Assembly (NCBI GenBank): GCA_934675625.1
Contig: CAKURH010000105.1
Coordinates: forward strand, 1-12,085
Direction: 5' to 3'
Origin: an uncultured Kiritimatiellota bacterium
GTDB taxonomy: Bacteria > Verrucomicrobiota > Kiritimatiellia > RFP12 > UBA1067
DNA: 12,085 nt
Shown in pieces: positions 1 to 6,623 of the stretch. Below the pieces are notes generated by a model. That model was not told the origin of the DNA. It made no database searches and saw nothing but the letters and a program-made list of their open reading frames with translations. Within the stretch, counting starts at the first letter, position 1. Every line of letters begins with the position of its first letter. Made by a program: the position numbers and the translations under genes.

Positions 1-12
1 ATCCTGTCCAGC

Positions 13-29
13 CAGTTGTCAAAGAACGA
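13..29 (-). promoter_or_regulatory. boxA-like antitermination site
   Basis: CTCGTTCTTTGACAACTG on the minus strand resembles boxA of rRNA leaders (TGCTCTTTAACA; Bacillus-type GTTCTTTGAAAACT). With the TATAAT upstream it would suit the leader of an rRNA operon, or of a CRISPR array, lying just beyond position 1. Alternatively it is coding: the same strand reads FKVEKDSFFDNWLDR in one open frame. Neither can be settled from 60 bases. Confidence 0.3.
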
Positions 30-65
30 GTCCTTCTCCACCTTGAAAGAAGAAACTGGTTCTAC

Positions 66-71
66 ATTATA
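66..71 (-). promoter_or_regulatory. Possible -10 hexamer TATAAT
   Basis: A perfect TATAAT stands out in this G+C-rich DNA, reading toward the window's left edge and followed about 40 bases later by a boxA-like site. No convincing -35 is seen 16-18 bases upstream (the repeat at 72-103 occupies it), and no extended -10 TG. Confidence 0.35.
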
Positions 72-103
72 CCTTTGCGCCCCCTGCGCTCTTGGCGTTA
101 AAA
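72..103. repeat. CTTTGCG-type repeat, inverted relative to 391-433
   Basis: CCTTTGCGCCCCCTGCGC followed by TCTTGGCGTTAAAA has the same layout as the reverse complement of 391-433 (CCTTTGCG ... TTTGCGTTGAAA). The pair therefore brackets 72-433 in roughly inverted orientation, like the ends of a decayed mobile element. Confidence 0.5.
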
Positions 104-128
104 GAGGTCGTGCGCTCATCGTTTCGTG

Positions 129-199
129 TTCTCGCGCAGAGCCGCCGAGAACGCAGAGCTTCGCCGGACGCCGCTGCGGCCTCTGCGTCTCTACGTGAG
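129..199. repeat. CGCAGAG-type inverted repeat
   Basis: A left arm with GCGCAGAGCC...GAACGCAGAG (129-159) faces a right arm GCCTCTGCGTCTCTACGTGA (179-198) in inverted orientation, with a G+C-rich centre (GCCGGACGCCGCTGCGGC). The arms match only partly. It is the CTCTGCGTCTCTGCGTGAG family of dispersed repeats. Confidence 0.55.
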
Positions 200-228
200 G
201 CAAGGTATCACACGACGAAACGGAATGT

Positions 229-247
229 CTCACACGGAGATACGGAG
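229..247. repeat. CACGGAG-type periodic repeat
   Basis: CTCACACGGAGATACGGAG contains two CGGAG units 9 bases apart, matching the widespread ACACGGAGACACGGAG class of dispersed bacterial repeats. It is short, so confidence is limited. Confidence 0.45.
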
Positions 248-291
248 GGAAAGCGGATGCAGTCAGGCGATGTGCGCACCACGCCGCCCCC

Positions 292-347
292 AACCCTACC
301 ACTCGAACCCTACCACTGGGGTCAGACACTCTTTAGACACTCTTTAG
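292..347. repeat. Two short direct repeats with a GGGGTCAGACACT motif
   Basis: AACCCTACCACT occurs at 292-303 and 306-317. AGACACTCTTT occurs in tandem at 324-334 and 335-345. Between them GGGGTCAGACACT (318-330) resembles the AGTGTCTGACCCC motifs I associate with elements near REP-associated tyrosine transposases. No transposase gene is present in the window. Confidence 0.55.
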
Positions 348-390
348 CAGAATACCTCTATGGTCGGCAAGGTCGCGCAGACGGAATTTC

Positions 391-433
391 AACGCAAAGA
401 TCGCAAAGGTTCTTGACGCAAAGTCCGCAAAGG
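391..433. repeat. CGCAAAG periodic repeat at the operon's 3' end
   Basis: Four copies of CGCAAAG (393-399, 402-408, 417-423, 426-432) lie just past the GH28 stop. Spacing is 9, 15 and 9 bases. Read on the minus strand it begins CCTTTGCGGAC and ends near TTTGCGTTGAAA. Similar periodic CTTTGCG-type repeats are scattered in many environmental bacterial genomes. It has no coding sense and no hairpin. Confidence 0.7.
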
Positions 434-435
434 CT

Positions 436-1902
436 TCAGGGCGCTTCTTCGACAGCCTCGAAGTTGCAACCGTCCAGAACAGTCGCCGTCGCGTCGTCCG
501 CGAAGAAAGGCGGTCGCTCGTCCGATTCACCCGCCATCAGGCTCATCGTCACGTTCTCGAACCGAATGCCGTCCGCATGCCGAAGGTAGAAGCCCCAAGC
601 CGGAAGCGGATGCTCAAACATCGAATACTGCGGATACTTGCGTTCGTGTTCGGGGACAGGCCCCTTCAGGCGCTGGCTGAAACGCGGCGCCAAGCCCCTT
701 GACGTCAGCCGAACGTTCCTGAAGGTCACGCCCTGGACGCGGCGTCCCGGCACGCCCGTCACCGAGCAGGCCACAGGCCCTTCCTTGGTCGCCCGTATGT
801 TCTCGATCAGGACATTCCGAATCGCGTCGCCTTGGTCATGTGGCGGCCGTTCGCGCAGTCCGACACGAACGAAGAACGGACACATCATCCCCTCTATCGT
901 CACGTCGCGTATGTGGACGTTCTCGCAAAAGCCCTCGTCCACGCACTCGATCGCGATGCCCTCCAGTCCATAGCGCCAGTCCGTCCGTCCGTAGCCGTCA
1001 TAGAACACGCGCCCCGTCTTCCTGTCCGTCCATTGCCTTGACGAGGCAGCAACCGGATCGTCCATCGCCGAGGCGACAATCGTGCAGTCGTGGATGCTGA
1101 AATTCCTGAATCCGCCGCGATTCTTCGTACCGAACTTGATGGCGCTGCAATTCGACGCAATGCGGCAGTTCCGCACCTCGACATCTTCCACGCAGAAATC
1201 CGGATTGTGGCTTTTCGGACAGATCGCGTCGTCGTTCGTGTCAATGTCGCAGTCTTCGATCAACACGCGCTTGGCCTCGATGTCGATGCCGTCGTTGCAG
1301 AAATAGGCGTGCGACCGGATCTGGACGCCCCGCACGACCACATCCTCGCATTCGCGCAGGAAGAACGTCCAGCTTGCGGCCTGCCGCATCCGGACGCCTT
1401 CGACGCGAATCCCCCTCGTGCGATAAAACTGGACAAGCCGCGGCCGCACGCCGAAGCCACCCTGCTTCTCCCATCTCGCGAAGTCGGAGTAGGTCGTCCG
1501 AGGCCCCGGAAATCCCTCACCCCGACCGTCGATCACGCCCTTCCCGGTCAACCCGACATTGACGGCATTCGTCGCGCCCACAAGGGCGAACGTCGAGCCG
1601 CGCATGAACCAGACCCCGTCCATGCGCGCATAGTCGCTCGCATTTGTCGAGCCGAGGATGACAGCCCCCTCGGCCAAGTCGAGCGTCACACCGTCCTTCA
1701 GCAGGATCGTGCCGCAGAGATAGACACCCTTCGGCAACGAGACGACCCCACCGCCTCGCGCCGACATTTCGTCAATCGCCCGCTGGATGGCCGGCGAGTC
1801 CAAGGTCACGCCATCGCCTCGAATGTCGGCGGAACGAACGGATCCGCACAAACCGCACAGGGCCACGACAAGAAGCCCCCTCTTCATCGTCTCTTTCCTC
1901 AT
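436..1902 (-). CDS. GH28 polygalacturonase-like glycosidase
   Basis: This 488-residue secreted protein has the right-handed beta-helix of glycoside hydrolase family 28, which hydrolyses galacturonic-acid linkages in pectin. After the signal peptide (MKRGLLVVALCGLCGSVRSA, 6-25) comes the family's N-terminal pattern: DSPAIQRAIDEMSARGGGVV (35-54), LPKGVYLCGTILLKDGVTLD (56-75), then the helix with LTGKGVIDGRGEGF (118-131). Catalytic-region aspartates are present: YFCNDGIDIEA (200-210, the NTD-type motif) and IDTNDDAICPKS (220-231, the DD motif). The classical GHG and RIK motifs are not seen; their region reads SNCSAIKFGTKN (250-261), as in a bacterial subset of the family, so exact specificity is uncertain. 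It starts 24 bases after the GH106 stop and is the last gene of the series. No hairpin terminator is visible after its TGA; a CGCAAAG repeat begins within a few bases of the stop. Confidence 0.9.
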   Translation of the reverse strand: MRKETMKRGLLVVALCGLCGSVRSADIRGDGVTLDSPAIQRAIDEMSARGGGVVSLPKGVYLCGTILLKDGVTLDLAEGAVILGSTNASDYARMDGVWFMRGSTFALVGATNAVNVGLTGKGVIDGRGEGFPGPRTTYSDFARWEKQGGFGVRPRLVQFYRTRGIRVEGVRMRQAASWTFFLRECEDVVVRGVQIRSHAYFCNDGIDIEAKRVLIEDCDIDTNDDAICPKSHNPDFCVEDVEVRNCRIASNCSAIKFGTKNRGGFRNFSIHDCTIVASAMDDPVAASSRQWTDRKTGRVFYDGYGRTDWRYGLEGIAIECVDEGFCENVHIRDVTIEGMMCPFFVRVGLRERPPHDQGDAIRNVLIENIRATKEGPVACSVTGVPGRRVQGVTFRNVRLTSRGLAPRFSQRLKGPVPEHERKYPQYSMFEHPLPAWGFYLRHADGIRFENVTMSLMAGESDERPPFFADDATATVLDGCNFEAVEEAP

Positions 1903-1907
1903 TTTCA

Positions 1908-1913
1908 CTCCTT
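1908..1913 (-). promoter_or_regulatory. Shine-Dalgarno deciding the GH28 start
   Basis: AAGGAG lies 5 bases before ATG 1902. It abuts a GTG at 1908, which is therefore too close to be the start. ATG 1887 (MKRGLL...) has a second purine-rich stretch (GAGGAAAG) upstream and is a possible alternative start. Confidence 0.6.
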
Positions 1914-1926
1914 GTGTTCACCGTCT

Positions 1927-4434
1927 CTACCGAAGCGTCACGGGACCGTAAAGCCCGCACGAATCAAGCGCGTCGTTTGCCGAATAGCCTCCCGTAGTCT
2001 GCGAAAAGCTCCACTCGCCGCGCACGTTGTTATGCGGCCCCGCCTTGTACAGAAGGCAGCTTTTCGTGACGCGCCGTTCGGGCGGCACGAGGCAGTCGCC
2101 AATCAGCCGATTGCGCCAGGTGTTCGTGACGCGCACCTCCAAATCATTCACGCCGGCCCTCAGTGCCGCCGCCGGCACCTTCGCGTACCACGGCGCACAC
2201 CAGACGACGCCGCACCCGACGCCATTCACGAACACGTCCGCCACGCCCCCTTCCACATGTCCGAGCATGAGCAGACGGTCGCCCTTCACGGCGTCCAGGG
2301 CAAAAGACGTGCGGTAACGCGCCGTGCCGGAGAAGTGGCGAATCTCGAAGTCGTCGCTTTTCGTCCAGTCGCCGAGTCGCGGGAAAGACCGTCCGCCGAC
2401 GTCCACCGTCCAGGGGCCGTCGAGGGCGCAGCCGCCCGTCAGTGGCACGGGACGCATCACCGGCGGAAGCTCGTCGGCGTCTTGGGGCGCGGCAACGGCG
2501 CCCTTCGGGCGAAAGACGACGAAAATCGATCCGTCCCGCGCAAAGGCGAGCGGCACCTTCGTGCGCCCGTCGGATGTCGTCTTCGCCTCCGGCACGGCGC
2601 GGCGGTTGCCCGTGACGGGATCCCAGAACTCGCAGACCTTGCCAACGACGCGGAATGTCACGCTGCCACGCCCCGTTCCGGAGGTCGTCACGAAGTAGAT
2701 GTCCGTCCCGTCCGCCGTGCGGCGGTGGATGACATCCGGAAAGTCGCCCTCAAAGTCCGGCGGCGGCAGGTTCGGCCACGCCGCGCCCGGCTTCGTCGCA
2801 TCGACAAACGCCGCATAACGGCTCTTCAAGGACAGCTTTTCGTCGTTCAGGATGTCATAGTTGTAGCCGCGCGGAATCGCGAGCGTCGCCCCGTCATAGG
2901 GCAGCTCACGATAGCGCCCCCAGTGGCGATAGGGGTTGTGCCCCGCGTAGAGCGCCAAATCGACGACAGGCTCACCCGCCTGCAAAAGCGTCTGGCACCG
3001 CGCGAGGTAGGCGAGAAACGCATGCGCCTGACCCTGCCAAGTCACGTTGCGGTTGATGTGCGTACCGGCGAAATACTCGATGCCCGGACGCCCAAACACG
3101 GCGGGCGAACAGGTGAACGTGTGCCAGACGAAGTGGTTGATGCCATCGACGAATGCGTCGTCCGCACTCCGCTTGAGGCGACTCGGCAGCATGTTCCAAT
3201 GGTAGTCCATCGTCGTGAACGCCTCGGCGGACGCGCGTTTCAGGCCATAGATGCGCGCCGCATTCGCGGCGGCGACGGTGTGCGCCGCTCCTGAATGATG
3301 CGGAGGGACAACGGGCCAGAACTCGCCCTGCGGCATGTCGTTCATGCCGAGGGCCGCCAGCTGGTCCGCTTCCAGGAACACGCTTGGGCTTCGGTTCCAG
3401 GGGCCGCCGCTCTCCGAGTAGACCTTGAGGCCACGCGCATGGGCAATCCGCCGCATCGTTCCGTAGAAGCACTCGCGGAACAGCTCGTTCCGCACGCGGC
3501 GGAAGTCGCGCAGGACGGTCTCGGGCGAGGGCTCTCCCGACGGCATCGTCTTCGGCACGAACCCGGCGAGCAGCGGCAGACGGGGTCGGAGCGCATAGCC
3601 GGCCCGTTCGGCGAACGCCGCCTCCAGCGTGGGCGTCCACGTGGGAATCGCCCCCTCCCAGCTCACGGAGTAGACGTGCGTGAACGTCGTCCCGACGAGC
3701 GGGCCCAGCGCTGCACAGAGCGGATCGAGCATGCGGTTCACATGGCGCGCGACCGCCTCGGCGTCGATGACGTCCACGTCAAAGGGACGCTTCGGAATCG
3801 CGCAGTAGCCGAAGCGCAACCGGACCGTGCGCCCGTCCGGCGTCCCGACCGCGCAGGTCGGGACGGAAGCCGTATCGACGTCGCGCGCCCAGCGATCCGT
3901 CGCCCCGCCCGCATCTCGCCACCCCGACTTCACGGCAACCCCTTCCGGGACGGACACGGTGAGCGTGCAGATGTCGTGGTAGTTCTCGTATTCGGCGGGG
4001 ACGGAATCGACGTCCACGCCGCAGACGAGCCGCTTCGGCCCGTCCGCACCTGTCTTCCACGGGCCCTTGAGCGAGCCGCCGCAGTCCGAAAGGTTCAGGG
4101 TGAACGCCAGTCCGAGCCGTGCGCATTCGCGCACCGCGAAGGCAACCATCTCGTACCATTCCCGGCTCGCGAAGGCCAGTTTCACGGGAGGCTTTTGCAC
4201 ACGCGTGTCATAGCCGCGCGGATCGAGAAGCAGGAGCCCGCCGAAGCCCATCTCCCTCATGGCCTTCAGATCGGCCGTCACCGTCTCACGATCGGCGTTG
4301 CCGTTCACCCAGTACCAGTAGCACCAGGGCTTCGCCGCGTCCGGCGGCGTCACGAAGTCCTCGTAGAGTCCGGCCTGAACCGCGCCGCCCGCAAGGCAGG
4401 CGCCCGTCAAGCCAATGGCCAGCGTCCGCTTCAT
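1927..4434 (-). CDS. GH106 alpha-L-rhamnosidase, compact form
   Basis: This 835-residue protein resembles GH106 enzymes, which release alpha-L-rhamnose, for example from rhamnogalacturonan. Signal peptide MKRTLAIGLTGACLAGGAVQA (1-21). The barrel opens with the family signature KPWCYWYWVNGNADRETVTA (35-54) and MREMGFGGLLLLDPRG (59-74), then WYEMVAFAVRECARLGL (93-109) and NLSDCGGSLKGPW (114-126). Conserved acidic sites include YSVSWEG (E260), VYSESGGPW (E341), PQGEFWP (E371) and ASAEAFTT (E404), candidates for catalytic or substrate-binding glutamates. The C-terminal beta-sandwich (about 680-790) ends with VFVNGVGCGVVW and VRVTNTWRNRLIGD, typical of the family. It is shorter than many members (often about 1000 or more), with a contracted segment between residues 130 and 220. 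ATG at 4434 overlaps the GH92 stop (ATGA), with GGAGGAGG (4449-4442) 7 bases upstream, so the start is firm. Confidence 0.9.
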   Translation of the reverse strand: MKRTLAIGLTGACLAGGAVQAGLYEDFVTPPDAAKPWCYWYWVNGNADRETVTADLKAMREMGFGGLLLLDPRGYDTRVQKPPVKLAFASREWYEMVAFAVRECARLGLAFTLNLSDCGGSLKGPWKTGADGPKRLVCGVDVDSVPAEYENYHDICTLTVSVPEGVAVKSGWRDAGGATDRWARDVDTASVPTCAVGTPDGRTVRLRFGYCAIPKRPFDVDVIDAEAVARHVNRMLDPLCAALGPLVGTTFTHVYSVSWEGAIPTWTPTLEAAFAERAGYALRPRLPLLAGFVPKTMPSGEPSPETVLRDFRRVRNELFRECFYGTMRRIAHARGLKVYSESGGPWNRSPSVFLEADQLAALGMNDMPQGEFWPVVPPHHSGAAHTVAAANAARIYGLKRASAEAFTTMDYHWNMLPSRLKRSADDAFVDGINHFVWHTFTCSPAVFGRPGIEYFAGTHINRNVTWQGQAHAFLAYLARCQTLLQAGEPVVDLALYAGHNPYRHWGRYRELPYDGATLAIPRGYNYDILNDEKLSLKSRYAAFVDATKPGAAWPNLPPPDFEGDFPDVIHRRTADGTDIYFVTTSGTGRGSVTFRVVGKVCEFWDPVTGNRRAVPEAKTTSDGRTKVPLAFARDGSIFVVFRPKGAVAAPQDADELPPVMRPVPLTGGCALDGPWTVDVGGRSFPRLGDWTKSDDFEIRHFSGTARYRTSFALDAVKGDRLLMLGHVEGGVADVFVNGVGCGVVWCAPWYAKVPAAALRAGVNDLEVRVTNTWRNRLIGDCLVPPERRVTKSCLLYKAGPHNNVRGEWSFSQTTGGYSANDALDSCGLYGPVTLR

Positions 4435-6623
4435 TTCACAGCCTCCTCCGTCATTTCAAACACGAGTTCGCCTCCGGCCATGATGTCCTGGTAGCGGATT
4501 GTCGGCCCCGCGACGGGCTTCCCGTTGAGCGTGACCGACCGCACGTAGAGAGCCTTCTCCGAAAGCCCTTTCGCCGTCATGCGAAACGTCTTGCCGCCCG
4601 GCAGACGGAATGTCGCGCCGGGAACTTGCGGCGCGCCGAGGACGAATGCGCCGCTTGCGGGATTGACCGGATAGAACCCCAGACACGCGAAGACGTACCA
4701 CGCGCTCATTTCCCCGTGATCCTCGTTGCCGCACAGCCCGTCCGGCGCGTTGCGGTAGAACTTCCGCGACAGGTGGCGGATGCGCTCGGCCGTCCGGTCC
4801 GGGCGGCCCGCGTACTGGTAGAGGTAGGGGATATGGTGGCTCGGCTCGTTCCCCTGCACGTATTGCCCCTCCAGCCCCGTCACGTCCGGCGAAGTGAGGC
4901 TCTTGTCCAGGTCGGACGGCAGGGCGAAGAGCTCGTCGAGAAGTTCCGCCGCGCGCGCCTTCCCGCCCAGCGCGGCGACGAGCGCCGACGGATCCTGCAG
5001 GACGTGCCACCGCCACTGCCAGGCGTTCCCCTCGGTGAAGTCGCCCTCCCAACTCGACTCGTGGCCGCAGCGGTAGGGATCGAAGGGCTCGCGCCACGTG
5101 CCGTCGGCCTTGCGTCCGCGCATGAAGCCGGTCTTCGCGTCAAAGACGTTCCGCCAGTTCTCCGCGCGCTTCGCGAAGAAGGCCGCGTCCTCCGCATGTC
5201 CGAGCGCGGACGCCATCCGGGCCGCGCACCAGTCGTCATACGAGCATTCGAGCGTGCGCGAGACGCCCTCGCCCTTCAGCCTGTCGCAGGGATAGTAGCC
5301 GTAGGCGTCAAGCAGGTCCCAGTCCTCTTTCTTGCGCGTCGGATGGCGTTCGCGCAGCGTCCGGCGGACGGTTCGGTAGGCCCGTTCCCAATCGACGCCC
5401 CCGAAGCCCTTGAAGTAGGCTTCGACGATGACGGAGACGGCATGCGTCCCGATCATGCACTGCGAATCCTGCCCCCATTTTGGCAGGACGGGCAGAAATC
5501 CGGCGGCCTCGCCGTGGGCGACGAGCGAATTGACGAAATCCGCGACGTATTCGGGCGCGAGAATCGTGTAGAGCGGATGCGCGCCGCGAAACGTGTCCCA
5601 AAGCGAGAACTCGGAATAGAAGCGTCCGCCGTTCGGCGCGACGGCCACCTGACCGTCGCCGCCACGATACCGTCCGTCCACGTCCGCGATGTTGAACGGC
5701 GCATGGAAGAGCCGGTAGAGGCCCGTCGCGAAAAGCGTGCGCACGTCCCCGTCCGTCGCGGCGTCCAGCTCGACGCGTGCCAGCTGTTCCCGCCACTTCG
5801 CCTCTGCCGCCGCGCGCGCCGCGTCGAAATCCCAGTCGGGCAGTTCCGCGCGCAGGTTCCGTCCGGCGCCCGCGCCGTCGACCGTCGAGAGCGCGCACTT
5901 CACGAGAAGCGGCGCGCCGTCCGAGAGGTCGAACGTGTAGACGAGGCGCGGCGAACGCACCGAGACGCCCGACTCCCGCACGACAGGCGGAAGCTCCGCG
6001 CAGCGGACGGGACGCTTCGAGAAGCGGATGTCGAAGCCGATGTGACGGCCCTTCACGAAGCCCGAACGCAGCAGGTGGCCCGTCAGGCCGTCCGCCGGGC
6101 TTCGGTCAACCGCAAGCGGCTCGACCGTCTTCTTCGCCCACGTCGGATTGCCCATCCCGTAGTCGAGATCGACGAGCAGCTTCGCCTCCTTCGCCGATCC
6201 GTAGGCGATCCGGTAGAACGCGCAATGCTCGCTCGCCGTCACCTCCACGCGCACGCCGCCATCGTCGAGCGTGACGGCGTAGTAGCCCGGACGCGCCGTC
6301 TCGGTCACGTGGCGGAAAGCGTTCGAGACGACGCCTGGCATCAGCCCGATGTCCCCGTAGTCGGGACAGCCCCCGCCGGCGTTGTGCGTCTGGGAGAACA
6401 TCGTGATGTGCGCGTCCTCGTAGCTGTAGCCCGAGCAGTAGCGCCAGCCGCCCCAGCCCGTGTCGGGCCCCGCCTGGACGAGACCGAACGGGTAGGCCGC
6501 CGCCGGGAAGCAGTGCCCGTCGCCGCCCGTGCCGATGAACGGATTCACCGCGCGCGCCAGCCCCGCCGCCGAGGACAAGGCCTGAAGCGCAGCCGCGCAT
6601 ATGATCAGCAATCCCCTTTTCAT
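4431..6623 (-). CDS. GH92 alpha-mannosidase
   Basis: This is a 730-residue family 92 exo-alpha-mannosidase (inverting, Ca-dependent family). Signal peptide MKRGLLIICAAALQALSSAA is cleaved near GLARA (25). The N-terminal beta-sandwich opens with VNPFIGTGGDGHCFPAAAYP (26-45) and continues to SGYSYEDAHITMFSQTH (64-80) and DYGDIGLMPG. The (alpha/alpha)6 catalytic barrel follows, with FSLWDTFRGAHPLYT (339-353), WGQDSQCMIGTHAV (383-396), HESSWEGDFTEGNAWQW (521-537; E531 is the likely general acid by comparison with characterised members), QGNEPSHHIPYLYQYAGRP (590-608) and GNEDHGEMSAWYVF (632-645, acidic base region). The usual DxGQMSAW appears as DHGEMSAW. Length and blocks are complete. The start overlaps the previous stop (TGATG) with no clear Shine-Dalgarno, so it probably depends on coupled re-initiation. 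Its stop overlaps the GH106 start by 4 bases. It would remove terminal mannose from a branched glycan; the linkage is not predictable here. Confidence 0.95.
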   Translation of the reverse strand: MKRGLLIICAAALQALSSAAGLARAVNPFIGTGGDGHCFPAAAYPFGLVQAGPDTGWGGWRYCSGYSYEDAHITMFSQTHNAGGGCPDYGDIGLMPGVVSNAFRHVTETARPGYYAVTLDDGGVRVEVTASEHCAFYRIAYGSAKEAKLLVDLDYGMGNPTWAKKTVEPLAVDRSPADGLTGHLLRSGFVKGRHIGFDIRFSKRPVRCAELPPVVRESGVSVRSPRLVYTFDLSDGAPLLVKCALSTVDGAGAGRNLRAELPDWDFDAARAAAEAKWREQLARVELDAATDGDVRTLFATGLYRLFHAPFNIADVDGRYRGGDGQVAVAPNGGRFYSEFSLWDTFRGAHPLYTILAPEYVADFVNSLVAHGEAAGFLPVLPKWGQDSQCMIGTHAVSVIVEAYFKGFGGVDWERAYRTVRRTLRERHPTRKKEDWDLLDAYGYYPCDRLKGEGVSRTLECSYDDWCAARMASALGHAEDAAFFAKRAENWRNVFDAKTGFMRGRKADGTWREPFDPYRCGHESSWEGDFTEGNAWQWRWHVLQDPSALVAALGGKARAAELLDELFALPSDLDKSLTSPDVTGLEGQYVQGNEPSHHIPYLYQYAGRPDRTAERIRHLSRKFYRNAPDGLCGNEDHGEMSAWYVFACLGFYPVNPASGAFVLGAPQVPGATFRLPGGKTFRMTAKGLSEKALYVRSVTLNGKPVAGPTIRYQDIMAGGELVFEMTEEAVK

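Noticed and set aside
291..322. Rho-independent terminator from CCCCA/TGGGG pairing after the operon
   Set aside because: The possible stem is short with a long loop and no T-tract follows on the minus strand.
391..433. CRISPR-like array from the repeated CGCAAAG
   Set aside because: Units are 7 bases with 2-8 base gaps; there are no 23-47 base repeats or unique spacers.
92..589. Plus-strand open frame of 165 codons over the repeat region
   Set aside because: It runs through dispersed repeats and into the antisense of GH28; composition is not protein-like.
1090..3294. Long plus-strand open frame (734 codons) antisense to GH28 and GH106
   Set aside because: Its translation is Arg/His/Pro/Ala-rich without domains, and it crosses two well-supported minus-strand genes; it is a G+C-driven shadow frame.
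4372..4434. Lipoprotein signal (LTGAC) in the GH106 signal peptide
   Set aside because: The residue three before Cys is Thr, not a usual Leu/Val/Ile, and an ordinary signal peptidase I site (AVQA) follows.
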